64,000 nucleotides of DNA, taken from positions 122,131-186,130 of the forward strand of contig WEDG01003376.1 in NCBI GenBank assembly GCA_017591395.1, in the 5' to 3' direction. The position numbers and the translations under genes are program-made. Source of the stretch: Schistocephalus solidus (taxonomy: Eukaryota > Platyhelminthes > Cestoda > Diphyllobothriidea > Diphyllobothriidae). Under the pieces are notes generated by a model. It was not told the origin of the DNA, did no database searches, and saw only the letters and a program-made list of their open reading frames with translations. Below, piece after piece: positions 23,401 through 34,400 of the stretch (the stretch's first letter is position 1; every line of letters starts with the position of its first letter).

Positions 23401-26400
23401 AACGTCCTTAATGCCGCCTTCCCCATCTGGTATGATGGACACATTGGTATGATTAATGGACTGCACTTAGGGCGTCTTCCCAACAAACCGGTTAGTCTAA
23501 CTAGCGCCCTTACCTATATCCCACTTCGATTAACTTTTTGCAGTTATTTAGTTTGCCTCTTCATTTTCATAACCATGTTTGCTAAAAATGGGCTGTTTGT
23601 AAAGGGATGATTGTTTTTGCCTTCATTTCAAGGTTTTATTTGGGTGTTCAAAAGGTTGCTATTACTTTCACTCTATTGTTCCGTTTGAGAGTATGCTAAA
23701 TAGATCGCGCTGGGGCGGTGGGTTTATGTTAGGTGACGGTCAGGATACTCCGAGTGAGACCTCGTGGTGTCGTAAAATGCATACATAAAGCATCTTCCCA
23801 CTGAGACATCGCAACTACTCGCGCCTGCTCTTGCTCCAACTCAAATTAGCCATTAGTCTTCCGGTTTCTCCGACGTAGTTGCTTTGCCCGCAACTGCATC
23901 GGATCCGATAAACAACAACAGATGTTTTTTTCTTCAGGCCAGTACAGTTATAGGGAAACGTTGGAACGCAGTAGAAATTTAAAACATGATATCGATAATG
24001 TTCGTCCATTTGTGTGGGTTATCTGAGGAATGCGCATAGGGGAAGGGTGATAAGAGACAATTTGATAGGCGGCAGTAAGTGTTTGGTAGAGCCGTTCTAG
24101 GAGAAGGGGGAGGACAAAGATGGCGCGGGGGATACATGCAGTTAAGCGGCCGTTGGCCAAGCTAAGCGCGGAGCTTGTAAGAGGTTCTTTTGTGCGCACA
24201 AGACCGGCTTCTTTAACCTAATGGCAGTCGCTTCTGCTGCTGCTAGTAGACGTTGGCAGTGGGTCCTTTGACGCCGAATGGTGGTCTCTGGTCTGTGTGC
24301 GACTCCAACTCCAAGTGGCGTGAGAAGGCGGCTGACGGCCTCTGAGACGTTGACGCATGGAATCGCCCGCCAATATTTAGGCTCAGTGCCATTTTGTCTC
24401 TCGTCTCGTTTGCGCATGCAGACGCCCAAGTCCTTCAGCTCCTAAAGTTCTGTTTCAGGACGTACTTCATGCTTGACGGAACAATCAGCGAGCAGGTTAA
24501 GGTAACACCAGTGGGTTCGCCGATTTCCACACTGATAACCAAGGCGGTTCTACAACAGTTGTAGTCGCTGGTCTTCCAACACCACAGACCGAAATTCTGG
24601 GCTCGGTATGTGGATGACGCGGGATCAGGTGCTTACGCATCTTACAGCATCTTCCCGGAAAAACAAGTTACGATGGATGAGGAAAAGAAGAAAACCAACT
24701 GGCCTTTCTCAACGTCCTCGTCTGTTGCAAATATTGTGGCAGCCTAAAAAGCAAAGTGTTCACGAAAACCATAAACGCAGTTGCTTAAGGACGCTGTATC
24801 GGCGTGTTGAGACGCATTGCAGTGAAACGGAAGACAAGGTGGTCAAAATACAACATCTTCGACGGGTGTTCAGAGAAAATGGTAACTGGCACAACTTCGT
24901 CAACCAGTGCATACGCAAACGGGACGAATGACAAAAGCGCACCGAGCCTAAATATCGGCTTGCGATTCCATGCGTCAAAAACGTATCGGAGACCGTCAGC
25001 CGCCTTCTTGAACCACTTGAACTTGGAGTCGCACACAGACCGGAGGCCCCCATTCGACATCAGGTAATGATACCAAAGGACCCACTGCCGCGGCACGAAA
25101 CATCTGGAGTAGTTTATCGGATTTGGTGCAGTTGCAGGCAGAGCAAATACGTCGGAGAAACCGGAACACTACTTCGGACGCGAAGTGCCGAAAAACGCGG
25201 CAGCAGTGCGGCGAAACCGACGCCAATTCTTAAGTCGTGGCTCATTCGGCGATAACCGGCTACAAATTCAAGTTCTACGAAGCCGAAATTCTTGACAGAG
25301 GTGATAATCGCATGAGCCGCGAGTTGCTTGAGTCAGTCTATCAATAAGTGCACTGACCTCCCCAACCCATATTCGGTGCTGAGACTCAGTTTGGCCAAAG
25401 CAATCAGCTACTCGATTAGCGCTCAAGTGAACGCATTCTCCAACGCCAGTGCCGGTGTGCCAGATGATCGAGCAATCATCATGCCAACCTCTGACACGGG
25501 TGACGAAATTTCAGCGGATAACGACCCGCATGCCAACCATCAAACAATTAGTGCACCAGAGGATAACCATCGTCGATGCAGGGGAGCTTTAAATTGTTGT
25601 ATGCGTGCAGTAGCATAGCAACTGCATCCTATAAATACGGCAACTCCCTGAGTATGAATTACTCGTATCTGATACCGTCTCTAATGATGGGTTCGAGTTG
25701 GAATCCAAAGCGTCAGATGAATAAAGCCAAGGTGAAACACAAGTGACAGGGCAAGAAAACTAGAACGAGCGCATGTGGCTGGTGCATCGTGAGCGTGCAC
25801 CTTCCCATGTGTGCTACCCGTTGTGTATGCGCCTTACCAATCCCGTCTGCCGTGCCCTTATCTAGCACTCGTATTGATCCAGCCCTTCTACGGTGTGACA
25901 AATTACTCGCACAAAGTTATTCCTAATAAAATTGATTGGACGCATTTTAACTCCGTGCAAAATCGTTTATCAGTATGTTTATTGTCTGCTGTTTAATCGC
26001 TATGCTCGATAATTTATCTCAACCCCCTACAGATTGAGTGGTCCGAAATTAACGCCGCTTGGGGCCAGTGTGCTCTGCTGCTTCAGTGTCTGGCGAAGAA
26101 GCTCTCCCACACGTTTACCGTGTAAGTTTTTATTCGATTACTTTCAGTTTGAAGTCTAGGCTGGCACAGAATAAAGGAAAACGGGTTTAGGGCCCGCCTG
26201 AAATGCAAGGTAATTTCAGAAATCCTAATTCAGTGCAGTGTTTTATAATGTCTGTATTAATTAAGGTGAGTGGTGTAAATCACCCATCTTATTCACTGAA
26301 TACATAAGCTTGTCGTGTAACTCGTTGGTTCGGAATCCACAAATCATCGTCAGGCATAAGGAAAGAAGAATGTCTTCGGTTATAAGGTTAATGGACAGAT

Positions 26401-29400
26401 TTCACCTTGTTGACTAGTTCTATGCAAGTAAGTTTGCAGCTGGTTTCCAGACATAACCTACTATTTTCGTTTTGTTGCCACAAATATGATCTTTGACCAG
26501 ATCGGAAAACTCAAACTTTTCCCGTGGGAACAGGGTGGCCTAGATGTAACCAAACACTAATTATTATTAACATTTACAAATAAATGGATAATGTAAACCA
26601 TTATTTGCGCTACAGTTGTGACATCTTTCTACGGTTGGACCAGTTTCTTTTTTTGCATATCCCTGGCTTACTATCCTCCCACAGCATTATGATGCTTTGT
26701 GTCAGTTCAGTGTTACCATTTCGTTCGAAATTCTATACCAATTCCTTGATCGTCGATATTGATGGCAGTGATATTCCAATTGATTCATTACAACAATTTT
26801 ATAACTCTGGTCCAAAGAATAATACTTTTTAACAACATGAACACTTTCTTCTAGTTTTTACGTGCGTCGTGTGTAAGCCATGTTTCAACTGAAAGAGAAC
26901 GGAAATTTGGTTGAAAAAAGCACAGGGTTATGCACATTGAAAGTGATATGAAGAAGGTCTAATGAAGGTTCATGCACAAGGCTTACCCTTTGAACCTTTG
27001 TTGTAACTTTATGTATAACAGGAAAGTGTGCAGTCAAATACCAAACGAAATATTTCTTCGCGTTTGCTATCCCACTACTAGGCACTATCAGCAGCACGTG
27101 GAACAGCACAAATATCATTTTGGTAACAGGTGTTGACAAAACAACTCAAAAATATCTGAAGAGGCAACGAATGCTTGTACGACCACCCTGACGAACACAA
27201 TGGATATGTACGCGTGTAATACGAGAACGGTGCGAATGGAGTGGGGCCGTTTGAAGTGCGGAAACACGTTGACAGTGAAAATAAATGCATGTGCCCACCG
27301 TCATCGTTCAAGTGAGCTGGTTTTTTTAGCACTTAATTAGACTGCATTATACTCCTTCCTTCCCACGCCAAGATCATCTTAACCCCAACCCAATCCATTG
27401 TGTTCATTAGGGTTAGCACTCGTTGTCTCTGCATATTCTACTGCGTCTTGATAGTTAAATATATTTAAAGAAACAAGTAGCTGTACCATTCTTCAAATTG
27501 CGCGTCTATTTTTGAGTCGCCCTGTGCATTTATCCATTATTGACTATGTCTTATATGAGTCGCTTTTACCTGAATATATCTCCTCGCCCCGCATGGTACC
27601 GCAAGTTTTCAACGGAAACATCCCCTCATTTCGCTACTCCGTAACACTTTTAGATACTCCATACTGCCGCTGGGGAACCAGTCGCAAATTATTCAGCTGG
27701 CCACTGACAGGGCCTTCCCACTTTACAACTCTCCCGGAAGCATTCGCCTTTTCAATGCCGGAAAGTACGTACTTTTTCTTAACCTAACTCTTTGGACGTT
27801 TCTTCGCATTTCAAAAACTAGTCAATCCAGCTGTTACTACATGGCGGTTAGTCTCTGAAAAAAAACAATGGAAAGCGGTTTTAGTGGGCATTTTGTGGTG
27901 ACTATGTAGGTCACTGTCCCGGAAGGCTATTTTCCGGTCACTTATAACTAGCAACTCTTACCTGGTGGTAGTTTTTCATTTACCAATTATTTATTTCAGT
28001 ATAAGTTGACTGTTGCTCGCCTCTCGCCGGCTAAGTGTGACGTACGGTCGAAATTACCGAGAGCCTTATCAGAAGCTGTGATGAATTACTACCCGACGCA
28101 CCGAGGCGCGTTTGGGTCGAACAATTCGGCGAAGCGGGCTTTCGACTAGGGCCAGCCCTCAATCAGTATTTGGGTTCGGTATACCAGATATCGAAGGGTT
28201 TTACCTAAAAGCCAGGACAGGATCGGTATTATCGCCGTCGGCCAATTAAAACCAAGGCCTGAAGAGCCGTTGTCACTCTTACCCCATGTGCGCGTTGCCT
28301 CTTCCCTACTACGAGCATTCCATGAAGTCGATATACAACTATTGAAGCTCCATGATGACAGTTTTGAACGCTGTCTTTTCGTCCTTACTGCGAGCGGCGG
28401 CTTTATGCGGTTTATCTTGCTTTTGAAATTCATTTCGACGTCTGCTAGGTTATAATGCACAAAACTGTTAGTCAAATTTCTAGTCGACAGGGTAATTTAA
28501 AAGCTATATCTCAAGTGTGCACTACCAGTGTTTTGATGCTTGGTTTTAATGCTGATGCTCACGTCCATTGTGAAAGTATTTCTCTTCATGCACCTAACAT
28601 CAGGTTCACTGTTATTCTTCAGAAGGGCCCATGAGGGTTAAAGAGACTACTTCCAAGCATACTTATTTTAAACATCAATGACACAAGAACGATTGTCGCG
28701 GTCGGATAAGTCAGTTACTTATCTCATTTTCAAGTACTACGGGCAGTGGTTTCGATAGTTGCAAAGTGGACACAGGAGACGTTTTTGAAATCAGCCGTTC
28801 CTTTTGGCAAGTATCTGAACGTGCTCCATCATCTTAAGCGAGTGGAGAAGCCCAAGTTACCACTTGGATATTTTTATGCATTAGCCAAAACTTTGTCTAC
28901 GAAAGTCAGCTTTCGTGTCCCGGTACTGCAAAGCTCTTGGGAATCTTAATTTGTTATAACCTATTAGCATAGTCATAATCGCGTGGATTTTTGATTGTGC
29001 TTTTCCCTTCAAACTTTTCCTCCCTGTACGCAAACCCAGAGAAATCTTACTGTCCAGCTTGCCCATTTTTCTTCTACCCCTACCGTCCCTACAAATAAAG
29101 ACACGATTTTTGATTCGGTTTTATTAGATTCGACACTGCCATGACAATGTTTCTTGAATGCGTGAATCAACTGCAGGAGATAGTTGAGCGGCCTCCGAAG
29201 TTTGAACTGCCTTATAAAATTCTGGACAAGGGTCGAATGCGTGACTCAGATAACCAGATTTACTCAATCAGGTGCGTCTGACTGCCCGGTTATTTTTCCC
29301 TCCTGTCTAGTTCTTTTTCATTACCGCGCTTATTTTTAATTGTTTTACTAGACTCACTGGAAGCAGCGAGGAAAACTGGACAAAGTGCCTGAAGATGCTG

Positions 29401-29448
29401 CTTATCAATCTAAAATGGTTGATTGCCTCAACGGTGATGCCACGGTAG
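17494..29448 (+). CDS. BECN1: Beclin-1 (Atg6/Vps30) autophagy protein, 10 exons found, one junction unresolved
   Basis: Exons seen: 17494-17641, 20999-21095, 21880-22016, 22105-22560, 23283-23490, 26033-26121, 27654-27764, 29128-29271, 29352-29448. Beclin is the scaffold of the class III PI3-kinase (VPS34) complex in autophagy and endosomal traffic. Seen in order: an N-terminal zinc-like CxxC pair (YSCQKCKNPIYL); a BH3-like segment across the 21,095/21,880 junction (MDHRLQ + VNAYLFDILSG); CQECAD; a long Ser/Pro linker; a coiled coil (EAELVSLQEELARVL, ENKLVLLEAEESLGVLEARL); TNVLNAAFPIW; GLHLGRLPNKP; IEWSEINAAWGQ; and the evolutionarily conserved domain to NWTKCLKMLLINLKW. Junctions from 20,999 on keep phase. 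Exon 1 ends in phase 1, but the exon at 20,999 needs 2 carried bases, so a small exon in 17,642-20,998 is probably missing (hence 10). The aromatic finger is altered (see findings). The start rests on the ATG with an acceptor 2 nt upstream. Confidence 0.92.
18235..18520 (-). repeat. tRNA-like SINE copy in Beclin intron 1
   Basis: On the minus strand, about 18,355 down to 18,285 reads like a tRNA: GGGCCTCGTATCTCAGTTGG, then CTAGAGCGTT with an A-box shape, and GGATTCGAAGCC with a B-box shape. It is preceded by a body shared with the copy at 10.9-11.15 kb. The plus-strand edge motif CCCACTTGTGAAAAGCTCGG at about 18,254 recurs near 18,543 as CCCACTTGCGAAAAACTCGG, so part of the unit is duplicated in direct orientation. 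The secondary structure is too eroded for a working tRNA gene. Confidence 0.65.
19450..19592 (-). mobile_element. 3' tail of a CR1-like LINE, antisense
   Basis: Starts with repeated TTCAG units (ACTGAA-type LINE 3' end in reverse) and GTTTTATT, then closely matches 35,290-35,430 for about 140 bp, including GACATATAATGGACGTTGGA and GGGTTATCTCCCCG. The 35.3-kb copy is linked to reverse-transcriptase C-terminal coding, which identifies this tail. It is a very short 5'-truncated insertion within Beclin intron 1. Confidence 0.75.
20098..20437. mobile_element. 340-bp TIR element with telomere-like interior (copy 1)
   Basis: The two ends are inverted repeats of 34 bp (20,098-20,131 and 20,404-20,437) matching at 28 of 34 positions; the outer 10 and inner 11 bases are identical (CCGCCTAAAC outside, AGGAACCGCCC inside). 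Between them is a run of degenerate C-strand telomere-like units (variants of CCTAA, CCCTAA, CCTAACCCTAAG). No ORF is present. Related elements lie at 38,302-38,658 and, more decayed, at 40,918-41,170 and 43,451-43,657. The shape is that of a MITE or foldback element; I do not recognise the family. Confidence 0.75.
23815..24429 (-). mobile_element. Penelope-like element 3' part (GIY-YIG endonuclease), antisense
   Basis: The minus strand carries the C-terminal half of a Penelope-like element ORF: EPKYWRAIPCVNVSEAVSRL, LTPLGVGVAHRPETTIRRQ and, about 250 nt further, SVVVYRIRCSCGQSNYVGET, the typical GIY-YIG entry motif of this class. The frame is broken between these pieces. It is joined head to head with the plus-strand copy that begins at about 24,430, within the Beclin intron 23,491-26,032. 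Confidence 0.85.
24430..25720 (+). mobile_element. Penelope-like element (RT end + GIY-YIG), sense, decayed
   Basis: From 24,432 the plus strand encodes the late reverse-transcriptase motifs LLKFCFRTYFMLDGTISEQV, then TPVGSPISTLITKAVLQQL and FWARYVDD. After stops and frame changes it continues with EPKYRLAIPCVKNVSETVSR, LLEPLELGVAHRPEAPIRHQ, SGVVYRIWCSCRQSKYVGET and a remnant of the GIY-YIG C-terminal part (FKFYEAEILDRGDNRMSREL). 24,930-25,180 is an inverted copy of 24,400-23,870. The beginning of the RT is absent. It sits in the sense orientation in a Beclin intron. Confidence 0.85.
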
Positions 29449-30489
29449 ATCTCTCATGTCCGGCCCCACTGTGCACACTTTCTAATTAGCTATAACCTGA
29501 CTCCTCCCTCCAGTCTGTGATACTCACATACCTGGGTGCAATCTCTGACTATTTCGTATATTTAATCTTCCACCTATGCTTCCCGCAACTCCATTGCTTG
29601 CGGCTAAGACTGTTAAACCTACATTTTCAAGCTTGGCCAACAATATGAAGCCGCTTAAAATGCTATTGGCAACAAAGTCCTGTCCCAGGTCTTGTCTGAC
29701 ACAAAATCTGTTTTTTAAAGAAATTAGTTGTCTTGCTCTTCCAACTCCCCCCCCCCCCCTCCTTTTCTATCCTTCATTTCTCCCCTGAACTGTTGTGAAG
29801 GCGTATTTCCGTATGCAGCTCTCCCCTTACGTAAAATGTAAATTTTTCGGATGGGAGGTTGTCTGGGAATTATTGTTCCATATTTTTCTATTTACAGCCA
29901 CTTCCAATCAAATCTCCGTCTTACGCGCACGAAAATTGTCCCAGGGACTATTTCCTAAAAATTTGTGCGATCAAATAATCAATTTTTCCTTGTCTAAGCA
30001 TTCGCACGCTTACCATTTGAGTAGCGCGACAAAAGTCTGTAGGGCCCGGGATAGTCTGTGCGTGGGGAGCTTGCCGAGCGCTGGGCAAATATGCCTCTCA
30101 GCGGCAGGGTTCGGCTTTTCACACTGAACTACACCAGTTTTGCCACTGCTTTCCTCCCTTCCACGTCCCTCCCGATTTTGGTAGACCTCGGGTTAGTTGC
30201 ATTTACTGGCACGACATCAAAGTGTTGCTTTGCTGGCTTAATGCATACATGACTTTGTGCAGGCACTTTCTCTGAGAGTTCTAGAGGACAAATCGATGTA
30301 TTCAGTATTTGTTTACAGCCCACTGTCGGGGACTTAATCGCGCAAAAATTGTTCCTCTCCGCTTATGGGGTGGCTGGGCCTTATCATCACACCTATTGTT
30401 TCTGCGAAAGCTGTCTACGTCCCTCATCTAATCGATGAAATGTCGGCAGTAGTGTCGAGCGCGCGTGTCAAGACTTGAAAATTCAAATT
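29449..30489. other. 3' flank of Beclin, nothing recognised
   Basis: AT-rich sequence after the Beclin stop, with a C-rich run at about 29,748-29,759. It presumably includes the Beclin 3' UTR. No conserved coding or RNA motif was seen. Confidence 0.4.
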
Positions 30490-30960
30490 GTCAAAGGTTT
30501 GTTGATTAACGCTCACCGGTCGGATACTGTACTCACTCGTCCCGTTCTGCCTTGAGCCCTGCCAGTAGCCGCACAGCGGCTAGTAGTAGTAAAGTCGCAT
30601 GAGCTTTGTCGATAAAGACAAGGGAGACTGAAATGACCGTCGTCAGCTAGTCATACCCAACCCTAGGTGGGTCCCCACCTGAGGCTCGAACTAGCGACCT
30701 GTTGATCAGAAGTCCAACGCTCTAACTATTATTAGCATTGTTCATCTGCCTTTGCTACTACTAGCCGGTGTGTAGCTGCTGTCGGGGCTTGAGAGTGAGC
30801 TCGAAGGCAGAGCGGGACGAGTGAGTTCTGTTAGCGATCGGTGAGCATTCATCAACGAATGTCAATGTTACCTATCTAAACTGGCAAGACAACGAGCGTT
30901 GGACTTCCGATCAACAGGTCGCCGTTACGAGCCCCGGGTGGTGCACCGCCTGGGGTTGGA
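30490..30960. repeat. Inverted cluster of tRNA-headed SINE copies
   Basis: Two tRNA-like heads are visible. One is on the minus strand at about 30,735-30,675 (GAGCGTTGGACTTCTGATCA, then AGTTCGAGCCT as B box). The other is on the plus strand at about 30,893-30,945 (GAGCGTTGGACTTCCGATCA, then TTACGAGCCCCGGGTGG). A shared body/tail lies at 30,490-30,590 (minus orientation) and 30,765-30,861 (plus orientation), with CTACTACTAGCCG and GGGACGAGTGAGT in both. The result is a large imperfect inverted repeat of roughly 100-bp arms. It lies between the convergent 3' ends of Beclin and importin-13. Confidence 0.65.
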
Positions 30961-31412
30961 TATGATGGTTTGACCGCTTATAAGCCAGTAATGGCCATTC
31001 CAGTATGCCCAGTCTTTGTCGGTAAATTTCATTTGTCAAACGCTTATTTAAATTTCTTACCTTTAGTGACCAACTCCGTGCTTTCAATGATAATACAAAT
31101 GGTGGTGTAGATTGCGCGACTGTGTCTAAGCTCCTCATACTTCGAATAATGCGTCCCGATGCGCAAGCGCCTTGGTACCACCGGTCGTATGCCTATCAAT
31201 ACAACCATGTATAATACCTAGAGGAGATCGATCACAAAATTCTCCTAAAACGCCAACTTCTCAGCAGCAAATTTTTCGACTAATCAGTGCGTAAAAAATA
31301 AAGAGGTAACACCGTTTACATCAGTATGGCGGTGGACGTGTGTTGGCGGTCAGAATCATGGTGGGGGGGGGAGGTATATGTTCAAGTGGAGGGGGATGAG
31401 AGAGGACAATGA

Positions 31413-34400
31413 TCAACATTTGCACAGGAAACGACCCAAGGCCCGACTCAGAAGTCTGCATGGGCTGCCCACTTTAGTCAGAGCAGAGACCAGATCCGCA
31501 CGATCTACGTTCGTCAACCTGATGTCAGTAGCGGCCGCAATTTCGTTAATGATCTCACGATCCGCGCCCACAGGTGGCAGGGGAGCCAGCCCCAGGACCA
31601 CGCGCAGGGCTGCTGTCTGCTGCTTCACGCAATGGTTAGCCAGCTGGGCAAAGATGCCAGCCACTTGGTGCTGTCGTCGGCTCTGGCTCGGCACGCGCAA
31701 CAGGAACGCCAAGAGGCTAGCGTTGAGATTGATGAAAATAATGAAGTCTTCCTCTCGCAAGCGAGGTAGAATGGAAGTAGTGAGCAGACAACCAGCTTTG
31801 AAGGGCTCTGCCTCCGGCAGGCAGAGACAGGTGAAGGCAAGAGCCGCGATTGCGAGGGTTGTGTCTTTTGTTACTGCTGGCAAAAAAGAGGTCTGATCTG
31901 CCGGCGCAGAGTGAAAGTTACAGGCGGAGGGTCTCCAGGAGACGAGTTTGGCAAGAAATACGGCAAACTTCTGCAAATCCCCGATCAGCTCGTGCATCAT
32001 TGAGGCCAGTCGGAGGGGTGCTAGCAGGTAGAACTGTTGGCTTTGCTCGATTCCCCGAGTGAGCAGATAGTTTGAAACTCGGGAGGTGATGGCATTGACG
32101 ACTTGACTACCGAACGTGATAACCTGAGACTGATGTGAGCAGGGACACGCGCCAGCGGAGGCCATGTGTTCAAACAACAGCCAACAGAGCGGCAGGCAAT
32201 CAGCAATGCTTTCCTCACGTGAGAGGCCACTGGCGCATGCAAAATCGTGTAGGGCAGTGATAAGCTCGAGCTTGGACGAAGCTTCTTCCTCCCCCTCTTT
32301 TCCATCGGCGCCAGGCTCAACAGGAGATGAGTTTAGTTTGTCAGTTGGATAGAGGGCTGCTGATAGTGCAACTTCGCACAGCCAGGTAATCTAGAAAAGG
32401 ATGGGATGTTAGTTGTGGGCGCAGCGTCATATATCGTTTGAACGATACAGCACGACGTTTTTACGAACCATTTCTGACATTTCCGTGAGTATAGTGGGAT
32501 CGCAGACAGCTAGACGTTCCAGAAGTTTGAAAATGCGGAGAACAAGGGACCGGACTAGCAGGCGAGCGTGAGGTTGGTACGTAGAGTGCAAGCATGCCTC
32601 TGTATAATAGGAGGAACCTAGGCTGGTGTCCGTGACTTCACCAACGCCCCGGAAGAATTCACCAAAGGAACAGAGCTGGGAGGAAAGGCATAACAATTGT
32701 TGGGAAAGATCAAATAGGAAACTACAGAACGATCATTACGACCTTGTTCTACTGACTGACGAAGAGAAATAGATCTTTAAAAATTATTTTTTTGGTATGT
32801 TTGGGAGTCATTTTTATGAAGACTACCTTAAATTTGATACGAACACGAGTATGTTCGAAAATTGAACTGACGCTTGAGTGGTGGAGGAACTTAGCATGTT
32901 GTGTTTTAAAACAGAACGATTGCCCGTGAGACCGTCAAAGCACTAACGGTAAGCAATTCGACGTGAAATCGGCAAATAAAAATGCCGTTTGGGGGCCCAG
33001 AAATTAAGTGTTAACAACTTGTCGCCAGACAAAGTGAAAGGGACAGTTAGCGTGCTAAAAAGGTGGAGCTGGGCAGATACCACGTTCCGGGTATGTGGGA
33101 AGTTGAGTAGTGATACGAAACCAGATATGAACGAACAGTGCACCAAAGACCATTTCAGCCACTTCCCTTAGTAAATTCACACATGAAAATGGTGGAAATG
33201 GATGCGACTGAAAGCGCTTGGTATTGACAATATCACAAATTCTCCCACGGCGATGACACTGTTAAACGTCAGGCAGACCTTAATTCGTAGTTAGACGGTT
33301 TTAACAACTATCTTACCGGTCATCTACATTTCGGAACACAAAATCACAACGCTATAACGTTATTTTCTCGTAGAATCTAGCTTAAATATCTCCCAACTAC
33401 AGTAAACTTTAACAGTAGTCTCTAGGGGGTGGCTATCATAGGAAAAATTATCTATAGAAAAGCGTAATTCCGTGTGGACCGGCGGTTTTGTCGACGGTGA
33501 TTTGATCATGGAAGATGGGTGGCCACTGACTGTAAGTGAAAACCGGTGAAAATCCAGTCAAGTTTGTATAGATGAGAATCCTCACCATCCTCAAGAAGCA
33601 CTGGACTGGCGGACTTAAACGTGAAGTTCAACTGGAATGGACAAGTGAGTATGTGCGATCCTGTCTACCCTTCGAATTTAGGTTTTCGTGTAGAGAGTGG
33701 ATGAGTACTGTCCTAGATTACAAAAACTCCCATGAATCTAGATAATTTTACCTAGATTGCATTGCTGAAGACGAAAAAATACTTAGCGGTGCCCTAACTG
33801 CTACCAATTTTATCCATGCTGTTATAATAGGTTGCAAAGCATAGCTGCGAATTAACAACCACGGTAATTTTCTAATAAAGAAATGCATGTTTTCTTACGT
33901 TTTCTATAAAATATATCTGCAGTTATAAGGGTACTGAAAATCAATTTAAAATACATACTACCTAATTACTCACTTTATTCAGTTAGGTTTTTGCATTCAA
34001 AAGTTGGCGCCGCTGAAATATCACGGGATTGTGCCGCACAGTGCTCGATATTCCAACTTCAATAAAGAAATCCTTCCATATCGAGAAGGCATTTCCGAAT
34101 TTTGGTTAACGTTTCACGCGATCGACCACTGGCTGCAAAGTATAGCTGACACTTAACTAGCACAGTTGAAACTACTATGATGCAGATCAGCCGCCCGCAA
34201 TGCTTGCACTAGTGAAGATGACAAGAACGTAATATGCGACCCAAATCAGGGATCAAAGAATAGGCAATGTGTAATACGCGGCCGTACTACATGCCAACAT
34301 AACCCTAACTCTATCCATTGCGCTCGTTAGGGTTACCATTTGCTGCCGGGTTTGTAGGGTGAGACATATTATTTCGTTGGTCATAGGAGGACTGAAGTGT

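Noticed and set aside
30490..30861. A single MITE with ~100-bp terminal inverted repeats
   Set aside because: The interior contains a tRNA-like head in the orientation expected for a SINE, and a second head follows outside the inverted repeat, so inverted SINE copies explain the pattern better.
30675..30945. Functional tRNA genes
   Set aside because: A and B box shapes are present but stems are broken and the heads are attached to repeat bodies.
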